A stretch of 64,000 nt of DNA, taken from contig NZ_RAZT01000001.1 in assembly GCF_003626635.1 (NCBI RefSeq), positions 310,001-374,000 on the forward strand, given 5' to 3'. The translations under genes were made by a program, and so were the position numbers. The notes under the pieces were generated by a model. That model made no database searches. It was not told where the DNA came from and saw only the letters and a program-made list of their open reading frames with translations. The DNA comes from Micromonospora musae (GTDB taxonomy: Bacteria > Actinomycetota > Actinomycetes > Mycobacteriales > Micromonosporaceae). The first letter of the stretch is position 1, and each line of letters opens with the position of its first letter. Positions 24,771-34,379 of this stretch are shown piece after piece.

Positions 24771-25957
24771 TGTCATCCGGGGCCACGATCCTGCACGCCG
24801 ACCTGGACGCGTTCTACGCCTCCGTCGAGCAGCGGGACGACCCACGGCTGCGGGGTCGACCGGTGATCGTCGGCGGCGGGGTGGTGCTCGCCGCCAGCTA
24901 CGAGGCGAAGGCGCGTGGCGTCCGCAGCGCCATGGCCGGGCGGCAGGCCCGCCGGCTCTGCCCGGACGCCGTCGTCGTGCCGCCCCGGATGGCGGCGTAC
25001 ACGGCGGCCAGCCGGGCGGTGTTCGAGATCTTCCGGCGGACCACGCCGCTGGTGGAGGGGCTCTCGGTCGACGAGGCGTTCCTCGACGTCGGCGGTCTGC
25101 GACGGCTGGTCGGAGCGCCGGCCGAGATCGCGACGCGGCTGCGCCGGGAGGTCCGCGACGGCGTCGGCCTGCCCATCACGGTGGGCGTGGCGCGGACGAA
25201 GTTCCTCGCCAAGGTCGCCAGCGGGGTGGCCAAGCCCGACGGCCTGCTCGTCGTGCCGCCGGACGGGGAGCTGGCGTTCCTGCACCCGCTGCCGGTGGAG
25301 CGGCTGTGGGGGGTGGGACCGGTCACCGCGGCGAAGCTGCGCGAACGGCGGGTCCGCACGGTCGGCGAGGTGGCCCGGCTCGGCGAGGCGGCGCTGGTCT
25401 CCCTGCTCGGCGCCGGCGCCGGGCGGCACCTGCACGCGCTCGCCCACAACCGTGACCCGCGTCCGGTGCAGGTGGGTCGTCGGCGGGGCTCGATGGGTGC
25501 GCAGCACGCGCTGGGGCGGGGAGCGCACGCGCCGCAGGAGCTGGAGGCCATCGTCGCGGGGCTGGTCGACCGGGTCACCCGGCGGATGCGCGCGGCCCGG
25601 CGCAGCGGTCGGACGGTCGTGCTGCGGCTGCGCTTCGGCGACTACACCCGGGCGACCCGGTCGCACACCCTCGCGAAGGCGACAGACGACACCCGGGTGG
25701 TGCTCGACGCCGTTCGAGCCCTGCTGCGGGCGGCGCTGCCGGAGATCGCGCGCCGTGGCGTCACGCTGGTGGGCGTCGCCGTGGGCAACCTGGACGACGC
25801 CCCGGTCCAGCCGCCGCTGCCGTTCGACCGCGATCCGGGCGCGGACCTCGACGCGGCCGTGGACGCGGTCCGGGACCGGTTCGGCGCGGCGGCGCTCACC
25901 CGGGCGGTGCTGCTCGGCCGGGACGACGACCCGCAGATGCCTCGCCTGCCGGACTGA
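24770..25957 (+). CDS. dinB: DNA polymerase IV (Y-family translesion polymerase)
   Basis: 395 residues from GTG 24770; the earlier GTG at 24764 lies inside the LexA box. Y-family motifs: HADLDAFYASVEQR (metal Asp), SYEAKARGVRSAM, and LSVDEAFLDV (Asp-Glu catalytic pair), then a little-finger domain. The C-terminal PPLPFDRD resembles a beta-clamp-binding QLPF-type motif. It copies damaged DNA with low fidelity during SOS. Start and operator arrangement suggests a leaderless, LexA-repressed message. Confidence 0.93.
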   Translation: MSSGATILHADLDAFYASVEQRDDPRLRGRPVIVGGGVVLAASYEAKARGVRSAMAGRQARRLCPDAVVVPPRMAAYTAASRAVFEIFRRTTPLVEGLSVDEAFLDVGGLRRLVGAPAEIATRLRREVRDGVGLPITVGVARTKFLAKVASGVAKPDGLLVVPPDGELAFLHPLPVERLWGVGPVTAAKLRERRVRTVGEVARLGEAALVSLLGAGAGRHLHALAHNRDPRPVQVGRRRGSMGAQHALGRGAHAPQELEAIVAGLVDRVTRRMRAARRSGRTVVLRLRFGDYTRATRSHTLAKATDDTRVVLDAVRALLRAALPEIARRGVTLVGVAVGNLDDAPVQPPLPFDRDPGADLDAAVDAVRDRFGAAALTRAVLLGRDDDPQMPRLPD

Positions 25958-26078
25958 AACCCGGCCCGCCGTCCGGAAGGGATCAATGCGGCGCCAGCCC
26001 GTCGAGGGACCGACCCACGGCGGCGACCGAACCCGATCAGCGCTCGGGAAAAAGTGCCTGGTGCGGGGGCGCGACCGC

Positions 26079-26098
26079 CACAGAAACCGGTTACAGTG
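26079..26098. promoter_or_regulatory. LacI-family operator before the GH39-GH39-GH13 operon
   Basis: CACAGAAACCGGTTACAGTG is a 20-base imperfect palindrome (8 of 10 pairs match) with the central AACCGGTT. Its core equals, with one change, the site in front of the GH35 gene at 38173. It lies about 40 bases upstream of the first GH39 start. The LacI-type protein encoded at 37110-38141 is the likely ligand. Confidence 0.75.
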
Positions 26099-26136
26099 CT
26101 CGGACCGGAATACCCGACACACCAGGAGGTGCCCCG

Positions 26137-27993
26137 GTGACGAGCACCAGCGACCACCCACCGGCCGATGCCCGATCCGACTGGGAGGCGCGAATCGCCC
26201 TGCGCAGCGACGAGACCGGCACCACGGACGGCACACCCGTCCTCGCCCCACCGCCGGGGCTGACCGCCCTCGCCGGGGTCGGCCACGTCCGCCTCGCCTG
26301 GTCGCCGGTGCCCGGCGCGGTCGGATACCTCGTACACCGGGCACCCGTCGCCGACGGCGTCGTCTCCGGCGAGCTGACCCCGGTCGACCACCTCGGCGGC
26401 GACGTCCTCTCCGTGCCGGACACCTGGTACGTCGACACCACGGGCGAGCTGGGCCGGCCGTACGCGTACGCGGTGGCCGCCGTACCCGAGGTCACCGTCA
26501 CCGGCCCGCTCTGCACGCCGGTGACCTGCGCGTCGCTGCCCCTCACCGACAGCGCCCCGACCGTGGAGCTGGCCGTCGACGCCGCCGCGACCGGGGCGTC
26601 GCTGCCGCGCCCGTGGCAGCCGATGATCGGCAGCGAGCGGCTCTCCCAACTGCTCTGCACCGACACCTCGGGCGGGCGGGAGATCGGCGCCGAGCTGCTG
26701 GCCGCGCTGCGCCGGATCCGGGACGAGGTCGGCGTCGAGACGGTGCGGGCGCACTCGATCCTCCACGACGATCTGGGCGTCTACCGCGAGGTCGACGGCG
26801 TACCGGTGCTCGACTTCACCGGCGTCGACCGGGTCTACGACCTGCTGCTCGCCACCGGCCTGCGGCCGGTGGTGGAGATCGGCTTCATGCCCCGCGACCT
26901 GGCCAGCGATCCCGAGCGGACCGTCTTCCAGTACCGCGGCGTCATCTCCCCGCCGAAGGACTGGGACCGCTGGGCCGAGCTGGTCCGCGCCCTGGTCGCG
27001 CACCTGCTCGACCGGTACGGCGAGGAGGTGCTGGGCTGGGACTTCGAGGTGTGGAACGAGGCCAACCTCGAGGTGTTCTGGTCGGGCACCCGCGACGAGT
27101 GGATGCGGTTGTACGACGTGACCGCCCGGGCGGTCAAGGACGTCGACCCGCGCATCCCGGTCGGCGGGCCCTCCTCGGCCGCCGCCGGATGGGTGGACGC
27201 GCTGCTCGGCCACGCCCGCCGCTCGGGCGCGCCCGTCGACTTCGTCTCCACCCACACCTACGGCAGCCCGCCGCTGGACCTGCGCCCCACCCTGGCGCGG
27301 TTCGGCTTCCCGGAGGCCCGGATCCTCTGGACCGAGTGGGGCGTCACCCCCACCCACTTCCACCCGGTCAACGACGGCACCTCCGCGGCGACGTTCCTGC
27401 TCTCCGGCATGCGCTCGGCCGCCGGTCGGGTCGACGCCCTGTCGTACTGGGTGGCCAGCGACCACTTCGAGGAGCTGGGTCGCCCGCCACGGCTGCTGCA
27501 CGGCGGCTTCGGTCTGATCACCGTCGGCGGCATCGCCAAGCCCCGCTACCACGCGCTGCGGATGCTGAGCCGGCTCGGCGAGACCGAGCTGCCGGTGCGG
27601 GCCGGCGGCGACGGCGCGGAGGGGCTGGTGCAGAGCTGGGCCAGCCGGCGCGCCGACGGCGGTCTCGCGATCCTCGTCTGGGCGCACACCCTCGACCAGT
27701 CCAAGCGGGACGGCGACGCCGCCCTGGCCCGACGACTCCGCCTCGTCGTGGAGGGCGCGGCCGGCCGGACGGTCACCGTCACCCGCCTCGACCGGGAGCA
27801 CGGCGACATCACCACCCTCGCCGGGCGGCTCGGCATCACCGATTGGCCCGCCGACGAGCAGTGGGACGCGCTGCGCGCCGTCGACGAGCTGGCGACGGAG
27901 AAGGTCGAGTCCGGCACCGAGGGCGGCGCGGCGGTGCTGGAGCTGCACCTTCCGCAGCCGGGCGCGGTCCTGATCGAGGTCGCCGGAGGCTGA
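26137..27993 (+). CDS. GH39-like glycoside hydrolase with N-terminal FN3 domain (copy 1)
   Basis: 618 residues, no signal peptide. About 38-130 form a fibronectin-III-like domain (PPGLTALAGVGHVRLAWSPV, GYLVHRAP). The catalytic barrel (about 160-530) is GH39-type: acid/base E308 in EVWNEANLEVFW and nucleophile E400 in LWTEWGVTPTHF. A C-terminal beta domain follows. GH39 enzymes are retaining beta-xylosidases or related; which sugar is cut is unknown. GTG start after AGGAGGT. The operon runs on into a paralogue 3 bases later. An operator precedes it. Confidence 0.85.
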   Translation: MTSTSDHPPADARSDWEARIALRSDETGTTDGTPVLAPPPGLTALAGVGHVRLAWSPVPGAVGYLVHRAPVADGVVSGELTPVDHLGGDVLSVPDTWYVDTTGELGRPYAYAVAAVPEVTVTGPLCTPVTCASLPLTDSAPTVELAVDAAATGASLPRPWQPMIGSERLSQLLCTDTSGGREIGAELLAALRRIRDEVGVETVRAHSILHDDLGVYREVDGVPVLDFTGVDRVYDLLLATGLRPVVEIGFMPRDLASDPERTVFQYRGVISPPKDWDRWAELVRALVAHLLDRYGEEVLGWDFEVWNEANLEVFWSGTRDEWMRLYDVTARAVKDVDPRIPVGGPSSAAAGWVDALLGHARRSGAPVDFVSTHTYGSPPLDLRPTLARFGFPEARILWTEWGVTPTHFHPVNDGTSAATFLLSGMRSAAGRVDALSYWVASDHFEELGRPPRLLHGGFGLITVGGIAKPRYHALRMLSRLGETELPVRAGGDGAEGLVQSWASRRADGGLAILVWAHTLDQSKRDGDAALARRLRLVVEGAAGRTVTVTRLDREHGDITTLAGRLGITDWPADEQWDALRAVDELATEKVESGTEGGAAVLELHLPQPGAVLIEVAGG

Positions 27994-27996
27994 CCG

Positions 27997-29883
27997 ATGG
28001 CGAGCACTGCTCGGCCGCCGGCCACCGCCGCCGGAGCCGGCGGGGAGCGCGCGGAGTCGGCCACGGCCCCGGAGAGCGATCCGGCCGACCCACGCGCGGC
28101 CGGAGCGGCCGCCCGGACGATCAGCCGGGGCGGCGGGATCCGGGTGCACGCCGGGCGCGGACAGGTCGACGTCGACTGGGATGCCGCGCCCGGCGCCGCC
28201 GGATACCTGGTGCACCGCGCCGACGGTGACGGCCCGTACCGGGTGGTCGACCATCGAGGCGGTGACCTGCTCGCGGTTCCCGGCCCGCCGTACGCCGACA
28301 CCACCGTCGAGCCGGGACGGACCGTGCGGTACGCGGTGCGTCCGGTATACGACCCGGACCGTCCCGACGAGGCGCCGCTCGGGCGGGAGTCGGCACCGGT
28401 CGCGGCGCGTGACGACGGCGACGCCGTGGTCGAGGTCGCGGTGGACGTCGCCCGAGCGGCTGGGCCGGTGCACCGGCCGTGGCGGGACATGATCGGCTCC
28501 GAGCACCTGAGCCTGCTGCTCGGCACCGACCGGGTGGGCGGCGAGCCGATGGGTGCCGGGCTGGCGGCGGCGCTGTCGCGGGTGCACCGCGAGCTGGGCG
28601 TACGGCGGGTACGCGCGCACGGCATCCTCGGCGACGACCTGGGCGTCTACCGCGAGGAGGACGGACGCCCGGTGCACGACTTCAGCGGCGTCGACGCGGT
28701 GCTGGACTCGCTCGCCCCGACCGGCCTGCGGCCAGTGCTGGAGCTGTCGTTCGTGCCCCGGGCGCTGGCCCGCGACCCGTCGCGGGTCGTCACCGCGGCC
28801 GGCGTGTCCAGCCCGCCGAGGGACTGGGACCGGTGGGCGAGGCTCGTCGGCGACCTGGTCCGGCACCTGCGGGCCCGGGTCGGCGACGCCGAGCTGCGCC
28901 GATGGGCGGTCGAGGTGTGGAACGAACCGGACCTGGAGTGCTTCTGGACCGGTACCCGCGAGGAGTACCTGCGGATGTACGACGTGACCGCCCGGGCGGT
29001 ACGCGAAGCCTGCCCGGGCCTTCCGGTCGGCGGGCCGGCGACCGCGGCCACGAAGTGGATCGAACCGTTCCTCGACCACGTCGACGCCTCCGGCGCGCCG
29101 CTGGACTTCCTCTCCACCCACGTCTACGGCAGCCCGCCGCTGGACCTGCGCCCGGCACTCGAACGGCACGGACGCGACGGCACGCCGCTGCTCTGGACCG
29201 AGTGGGGCCCCTCCCCCACCCACTTCGCGCCGGTCAACGACTCGGTGCTCTCGGCCGCGTTCCTGGCGACCGGGATGCGGGCGGCGGCCGGTCGGGTGGA
29301 CGCGCTCGCCTGCTGGGTGGCGAGCGACCACTTCGAGGAGCTGGGCCGACCACCCGCGCTGGTGCACGGCGGGTTCGGGCTGCTCTCCGTCGGCAACCTC
29401 GCCAAGCCCCGCTTCTGGGCGCTGTGGATGCTGGAGCAGCTCGGTGCGGCGGAGCTGCCCGCACGGATCACCGGAGACGGCGCCGACACCCTCGTGCGGG
29501 CCTGGCCGTCGATCGACCCGGAGACCGGCCGGGTGGCCGTCGTGGTCTGGAACGGCACCCTCGACCAGGGCGTACTCGGCCGGCCGGAGCAGCGCCGCCG
29601 GCTGGAGCGGACCGTTCGGATCCGGCTCGGCGGGCTGGGGCGCGGAGCGTACCTGCTGCGCCACCGCAGGGTGGACGACGAGACGTCGAATCTGACCGCC
29701 ACCGCGCGCCGGCTCGGCGTCGACGGTTGGCCCACCGAGGAGCAGTGGCGGGCGCTGCGCGCCGCGGACACGCTCGCCGACGCGTCGCCGCCGGTGACCG
29801 TCACCCCGGACGACGGCCGGCTGACGCTGTCGTCGACCCTGCCCATGCCATCGCTCTCCCTGCTGGAGTTGACTCCCCGATGA
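27997..29883 (+). CDS. GH39-like glycoside hydrolase with N-terminal FN3 domain (copy 2)
   Basis: 628 residues. Tandem paralogue of the preceding gene, colinear over the whole length, with the same FN3-like head (GGGIRVHAGRGQVDVDWDA) after a longer disordered N terminus, acid/base E310 (EVWNEPDLECFW) and nucleophile E402 (LWTEWGPSPTHF). Blocks such as TYGSPPLDLRP and VASDHFEELGRPP are nearly identical between copies. Both catalytic glutamates are kept, so both should be active. Its stop overlaps the next ATG (ATGA). Confidence 0.85.
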   Translation: MASTARPPATAAGAGGERAESATAPESDPADPRAAGAAARTISRGGGIRVHAGRGQVDVDWDAAPGAAGYLVHRADGDGPYRVVDHRGGDLLAVPGPPYADTTVEPGRTVRYAVRPVYDPDRPDEAPLGRESAPVAARDDGDAVVEVAVDVARAAGPVHRPWRDMIGSEHLSLLLGTDRVGGEPMGAGLAAALSRVHRELGVRRVRAHGILGDDLGVYREEDGRPVHDFSGVDAVLDSLAPTGLRPVLELSFVPRALARDPSRVVTAAGVSSPPRDWDRWARLVGDLVRHLRARVGDAELRRWAVEVWNEPDLECFWTGTREEYLRMYDVTARAVREACPGLPVGGPATAATKWIEPFLDHVDASGAPLDFLSTHVYGSPPLDLRPALERHGRDGTPLLWTEWGPSPTHFAPVNDSVLSAAFLATGMRAAAGRVDALACWVASDHFEELGRPPALVHGGFGLLSVGNLAKPRFWALWMLEQLGAAELPARITGDGADTLVRAWPSIDPETGRVAVVVWNGTLDQGVLGRPEQRRRLERTVRIRLGGLGRGAYLLRHRRVDDETSNLTATARRLGVDGWPTEEQWRALRAADTLADASPPVTVTPDDGRLTLSSTLPMPSLSLLELTPR

Positions 29884-31412
29884 CCGGACCCTGGTGGCGC
29901 GAGGCCGTCACCTACGAGGTGTACGTACGCTCGTTCACCGACTCCGACGGCGACGGGCTCGGTGACCTGCCGGGCGTACGCTCGCGCCTGCCGTACCTGG
30001 CCGGGCTCGGCGTGGACGCGGTCTGGGTGACGCCCTTCTACCCCAGCCCCGATTCCGACGCCGGTTACGACGTCAGCGACCACCGCGACGTGGACCCGCG
30101 ACTCGGCACCCTCGCCGACGTCGACGGCCTGATCGCCGACGCCCACCGGCTCGACCTGCGGGTGCTGGTCGACCTGGTGCTCAACCACGTCTCCAGCGCG
30201 CATCCGTGGTTCGTCGCCGCCCGTGCCGCCGGGCCCGGCTCGGCGGAGCGCGCCCGGTTCCACGTACGGGCCGGGCGCGGACCGGAGGGCGCGCAGCCGC
30301 CGACGAACTGGCCCTCGATCTTCGGTGGTCCGGCGTGGACGCCGTTCGGCGACGGCGAGTGGTACCTGCACCTGTTCGACGCCGAGCAGCCGGATCTGCG
30401 GCACGACCACCCGGACGTCGCCGCCGACACGCTCGCCACGCTCCGGTTCTGGCTGGACCGCGGGGTGGACGGGGTGCGGTTCGACGCCGCCGGCTCGCTG
30501 TCGAAGGATCCGGCGTACCCCGACCTGCCGGACGGTTGGCGGCCGGGCGACCCGGCCCCGTTCAGCGACCGGGAAGAGGTGCACGAGATCTACCGCCGGT
30601 GGGCGCGGGAGCTGGCCTCGTACCCGGGCGACCGGCTCGGGGTGGCGGAGACGTGGGGCGGGCCGGAGCTGCTCGCCCCGTACCTGCGCCCCGACGAGCT
30701 GGGGCAGGCCTTCGCCATGGACCCGCTCTACTGGCCACTGCGGGCGCAGCTGTGGCGCGACGGCGTCGACGCCCTGCTCGCCGCCACCGGCCGGCACGGC
30801 CGGTTGCCGACCTGGGTGCACGGCAGCCACGACGTCCGGCGGGCCGCCGAACGGTGGGGGCCGCACGGCGCCCGGGCGGTGCTGCTGCTGATGCTGGCGC
30901 TGCCCGGCGCGGTGTACCTGTACGCCGGGGACGAGCTCGGCCTGCCGGAGGTGACGCTCGCCGACGAGGCGATCCGGGATCCGGTGTTCCGCCGGTCCGG
31001 TGGCGCCGACCGGGGCCGCGACGGCGCCCGGATCCCGCTGCCGTGGACCGCCGGCGGCGCGCCGTACGGTTTCGGGCCGGCCGGGTCGACGCCGTGGCTG
31101 CCGCAGCCCGCCGACTGGGGCAGGTACGCGGTGGACGGGCAGCGCGACGACCGGAGCTCGACGTTGGCGCTGACCCGGACGGCGCTGCCGCTGCGCGACG
31201 TCTGGTGGCGGGGCCGGCCGGCCGAGCTGACCTGGCGGGACGCGCCGGCCGAGTGCCTGGCCTTCCGGCGCGGGCAGCACGGCCCGACCTGCCTGGTCAA
31301 CCTCGGCGACGCGCCGGTCGACTGGCGCCCGTACGGAAGGCGGCTGCTGCTGGCCAGCGCACCGGCGGCGGAGGAGAAGCTCCCCGCCCGGTCGACCGCC
31401 TGGCTGGCGTGA
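29880..31412 (+). CDS. GH13 alpha-glucosidase-like enzyme
   Basis: 510 residues, cytoplasmic. Hydrolyses alpha-glucosidic bonds by retention. Conserved blocks: AVWVTPFYPSP, DLVLNHVSSAHPWF, GVRFDAAG with nucleophile D202, GVAETWGG with acid/base E257, and GSHD with D318 (the usual Asn before HD is Ser here). It resembles oligo-1,6-glucosidase/trehalose-type GH13. Coupled to the GH39 pair by an ATGA overlap, so it is part of one intracellular oligosaccharide-degrading operon. Confidence 0.9.
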   Translation: MTGPWWREAVTYEVYVRSFTDSDGDGLGDLPGVRSRLPYLAGLGVDAVWVTPFYPSPDSDAGYDVSDHRDVDPRLGTLADVDGLIADAHRLDLRVLVDLVLNHVSSAHPWFVAARAAGPGSAERARFHVRAGRGPEGAQPPTNWPSIFGGPAWTPFGDGEWYLHLFDAEQPDLRHDHPDVAADTLATLRFWLDRGVDGVRFDAAGSLSKDPAYPDLPDGWRPGDPAPFSDREEVHEIYRRWARELASYPGDRLGVAETWGGPELLAPYLRPDELGQAFAMDPLYWPLRAQLWRDGVDALLAATGRHGRLPTWVHGSHDVRRAAERWGPHGARAVLLLMLALPGAVYLYAGDELGLPEVTLADEAIRDPVFRRSGGADRGRDGARIPLPWTAGGAPYGFGPAGSTPWLPQPADWGRYAVDGQRDDRSSTLALTRTALPLRDVWWRGRPAELTWRDAPAECLAFRRGQHGPTCLVNLGDAPVDWRPYGRRLLLASAPAAEEKLPARSTAWLA

Positions 31413-31414
31413 CG

Positions 31415-31451
31415 AGCGGGCCCACCCCGATCGGGTCGGGGTGGGCCCGCT
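31415..31451. terminator. Bidirectional terminator between GH13 and ABC ATPase genes
   Basis: A perfect 16-bp inverted repeat (31415-31430 and 31436-31451, AGCGGGCCCACCCCGA arm) with a 5-base loop, between convergent genes. Confidence 0.85.
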
Positions 31452-31527
31452 GCGCACGTCGGGCCGGGGAACCGGCGTCAGGCCCCCGGCCGCCCGACGC
31501 CGACTCCTCGGCCGCGCGCCGCCGGAC

Positions 31528-33417
31528 TCAGGCCGACGGCGACGCCGCGCGGCCAGTGGCCTTCGCGAACGGGTTGGGGATCGAGTCGAGCAGCAGCCGC
31601 GTGTAGTCGTCGCGGGCCGCTCCGATCACCTCCCGCGTCGGTCCGCTCTCGACCACTGTCCCCTGGTTGAGGACCAACACCTCGTCGGCGAGGAGCCGGG
31701 CGCTGAGCAGGTCGTGGGTGATGTAGAGCATCGCCAGCCGGTGTTCCCGGACCAGGTCGCCGAGCAGTTCGAGGATCTCGGCGCGGATCGAGACGTCCAG
31801 CATGGAGATCGGCTCGTCGGCGATCAGCACCCGCGGTTCGGGCGCGAGCGCCCGAGCGGTCACCACGCGTTGCCGTTGCCCGCCGGAGAGCTGGTGCGGC
31901 AACTTGTCCAGGAACTGCCCCGCCGGCGCGAGACCGACGCTCTCCAGCAGCTGCGCGGCGCGCTCCCGGGCGGCCGCGCCACCGAGGCCGGCGAAGTTGG
32001 CCAGCGGTCGGGAGAGGGCGTACGCGATGGTGCGCGTCGGGTTCAGCGCGCTGAACGGATCCTGGAAGATCATCTGTACGTGCCGCCGGTAGTCGCGCAG
32101 GGCCCGGCCGCGCAGCCGGTCGACCCGAAGGTCCGGGCCGTCGCCACCGGTGAACCGGACCTCGCCGGTGCTCGGCCGTTCCACCCCGGTGATCAGCCGC
32201 GCGAGCGTCGACTTGCCGCTGCCGCTCTGCCCCACCAGCGCGGTGACCGTGCCGCGGCGCAGCGTGAAGGAGGCGTCCCGGACCGCCTCGACGCTGCTCG
32301 TGCGCAGCCCACGCCGGCTGGTGTACCGCTTGGTCACCCGTTCGACGGTGAGCACCGGCGCGGCGTCGGCCGGGTCGGCGGGCCGGTCGAGGCCGGCGGT
32401 CGCCGGGAAGTGACTGCCGAGCGCGGTGTGGGCCTCGGCGGTGCCGAGGGTGACGACGGGCAGCCGGTCCTCCTGCGCCACCAGGCAACGGACCAGCCCG
32501 CCCCGGTCCGGCAGCAGGTCCGGGTGGGTGGTGCGGCAGGCGTCCTCGGCGTGCGGGCAGCGGGCGGTGAAGAGGCAGCCGGTGTGGGTGCGGGACAGGT
32601 CCGGCGGCCGGCCCGGGATGTAGCTGACCCGCACCTCGGGCAACCGCGGGTCGGCGTACGAGCCGAGCAGCCCGCGAGTGTACGGGTGGCGGGGCTCGCG
32701 GAGCACCTCGCCCGCGGGGCGGTCCTCGACGATCTCGCCGCCGTACATCACCATCACCCGGTCGGCCATCTCCAGGACGGTGCCCAGGTCGTGGCTGACG
32801 AAGAGGACGGCGAAGCCGAGCTCGCGCCGCAGCTCGGCGAGGCGGGTGAGGATGCTGCGCTGCACCACCACGTCGAGACCGGTGGTGGGCTCGTCGAGCA
32901 GGACCAGCTTGGGACGGAGGGCGAGCGCGAGGGCGAGGGCGACCCGCTGCTTCATGCCGCCGGAGAGCTCGTGCGGGTACGCCCGCAGCACCCGCCGGTC
33001 GAGCGCGACCAGTTCGAGCAGCTCGGTGGCGCGGGCGGTGACGTCGCCGGGCACCTTGTGCGCGGCGAAGGTGTCGGCGAACTGGGCCTCCACCCGGATG
33101 ACCGGGTTGAGCGAGTTCATGCTGCTCTGGAAGACGGTGGAGAGGTCCACCCAGCGCAGCTCGCGCAGCCGTTCCTCGTCGGCCTCGGTCAGGTCGACGC
33201 CGTCGAAGCTGACCCGGCCGCCGGTGATGTGCGCGGGCGGGCTGAGCAGGCGCAGCACGGCGTTGCCGAGCGTCGACTTGCCGCAGCCGGACTCGCCGAG
33301 CAGGCCGACGAACTCGCCGTCGGCGATGCGGAAGGAGACGTCGTGCACCGCGCGGTTGGCCGGCTGGTCGCGGGGGGTGTAGGTGACGGAGAGGTGGTCC
33401 ACCTCGAGCAGAGCCAT
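31528..33417 (-). CDS. Double ABC ATPase, OppD-OppF-like fusion
   Basis: 629 residues with two complete nucleotide-binding domains. Domain 1 (about 1-260): Walker A GESGCGKST, signature LSGGMKQRV, Walker B VLLDEPTTGLD, then an oligopeptide-type C-terminal extension with Cys-rich TGCLFTARCPHAEDACR. Domain 2 (about 355-610): GQSGSGKST, LSGGQRQRV, LIADEPISMLD. In most transporters these are separate OppD and OppF proteins. Start 1 base after the permease stop, with GGAGG upstream. Last gene of the LacI-SBP-permease operon. Confidence 0.92.
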   Translation of the reverse strand: MALLEVDHLSVTYTPRDQPANRAVHDVSFRIADGEFVGLLGESGCGKSTLGNAVLRLLSPPAHITGGRVSFDGVDLTEADEERLRELRWVDLSTVFQSSMNSLNPVIRVEAQFADTFAAHKVPGDVTARATELLELVALDRRVLRAYPHELSGGMKQRVALALALALRPKLVLLDEPTTGLDVVVQRSILTRLAELRRELGFAVLFVSHDLGTVLEMADRVMVMYGGEIVEDRPAGEVLREPRHPYTRGLLGSYADPRLPEVRVSYIPGRPPDLSRTHTGCLFTARCPHAEDACRTTHPDLLPDRGGLVRCLVAQEDRLPVVTLGTAEAHTALGSHFPATAGLDRPADPADAAPVLTVERVTKRYTSRRGLRTSSVEAVRDASFTLRRGTVTALVGQSGSGKSTLARLITGVERPSTGEVRFTGGDGPDLRVDRLRGRALRDYRRHVQMIFQDPFSALNPTRTIAYALSRPLANFAGLGGAAARERAAQLLESVGLAPAGQFLDKLPHQLSGGQRQRVVTARALAPEPRVLIADEPISMLDVSIRAEILELLGDLVREHRLAMLYITHDLLSARLLADEVLVLNQGTVVESGPTREVIGAARDDYTRLLLDSIPNPFAKATGRAASPSA

Positions 33418-33418
33418 G

Positions 33419-34348
33419 TCAGTCCTCCCGGAGGTGGGGGTTGCTGAGCGCGTCGATCCCGAAGTTGATCAGCGTGAAGGAGGTGATCAGCAGCGAGAGC
33501 GCGAGGCCGGGGGCGATCAGCCAGGCCCACTGGCCGGTGAGCATCGCGCCGCCGAGGCTGGCCTGGTTGAGCATCGCGCCCCAGCTGACGGTCAGCGGAT
33601 CGCCGAGGCCGAGGAAGGCCAGGCCCGCCTCGCCGCCGATGGCGGCGAGCGCCGCGCCCATGAAGCCGAGCACGATGAGCGAGGTCATGTTCGGCACGAT
33701 CTCCCGGGCGATGATCCGGGCGGTGCCGTCGCCGGCGAACCGGGCGGCGGTCACGTAGTCGCGGGTGCGCAGCGTGATGACCTGCGAGCGTTTGATGCGG
33801 GCGCCGTACGCCCAGCCGGTCACGCTGATCACCACGATGATCAGCCAGATTCCGCGCACCGGGGCGTACGCGGCGAGCGTCACCATCAGCGGCAACGCGG
33901 GCACGACCAGGCCCAGGTTGATGAGGAAGGAGAGCACCTCGTCGACCCAACCGCCGACGAACCCCGCGGTCAGGCCGATGACCAGCCCGATCAGGGTGGA
34001 GAGCACCCCGGCCGCGAGGCCGACGAGCATGGAGGTGCGGGCCCCGACGACCAGTTGGGACAGGACGTCCTCGCCCTGGGCCGTGGTGCCCAGCCAGTGG
34101 CTGCCGGTGGGCCCGAGCGAGGTGGGAAAGGCGTCCTCGTGGGGGTCGTACGGGGCGAGAAGCGGCGCGAAGACCGCGAGCAGCACGAACGCGGCGAGCA
34201 TCAGCAGGCCGATACGGCACTTGCGGTTGCGCCAGAGGATGACGAACCAGCCGGGCAGGCGGGTGGTCCGGGCGACCGCGGTGGCGGCGGCCTGGACGCC
34301 TTCGGTGTCCGTGCCGGGCGCCGGCACGGCGGGGGCGGGGGTGCTCAC
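33419..34348 (-). CDS. ABC transporter permease, DppC/OppC-like
   Basis: 309 residues. Six hydrophobic segments after a long N-terminal cytoplasmic stretch, a large loop after helix 1 (HWLGTTAQGEDVLSQLVVGARTS, diagnostic of the DppC group) and the EAA loop (EIVPNMTSLIVLGFMGAALAAIGGEAGLAFLGLG). Pairs with the DppB-like permease. GTG start. Transcribed after the DppB-like gene with a 31-base gap. Confidence 0.92.
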   Translation of the reverse strand: MSTPAPAVPAPGTDTEGVQAAATAVARTTRLPGWFVILWRNRKCRIGLLMLAAFVLLAVFAPLLAPYDPHEDAFPTSLGPTGSHWLGTTAQGEDVLSQLVVGARTSMLVGLAAGVLSTLIGLVIGLTAGFVGGWVDEVLSFLINLGLVVPALPLMVTLAAYAPVRGIWLIIVVISVTGWAYGARIKRSQVITLRTRDYVTAARFAGDGTARIIAREIVPNMTSLIVLGFMGAALAAIGGEAGLAFLGLGDPLTVSWGAMLNQASLGGAMLTGQWAWLIAPGLALSLLITSFTLINFGIDALSNPHLRED

Positions 34349-34379
34349 GCGGCCTCACCCCGCTCGTCGAGGCCGATTC

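Noticed and set aside
24915..28229. A 1104-codon plus-strand frame running from dinB into the GH39 genes
   Set aside because: It runs through dinB, the intergenic region and the GH39 genes in another frame, with composition of a shadow and no motif.
25642..29664. A 1340-codon open frame on the minus strand across the dinB/GH39 region
   Set aside because: It is antisense to several well-supported genes, is rich in Arg/Gly/Ala/Pro with no domain, and is the typical shadow of GC-rich codons.
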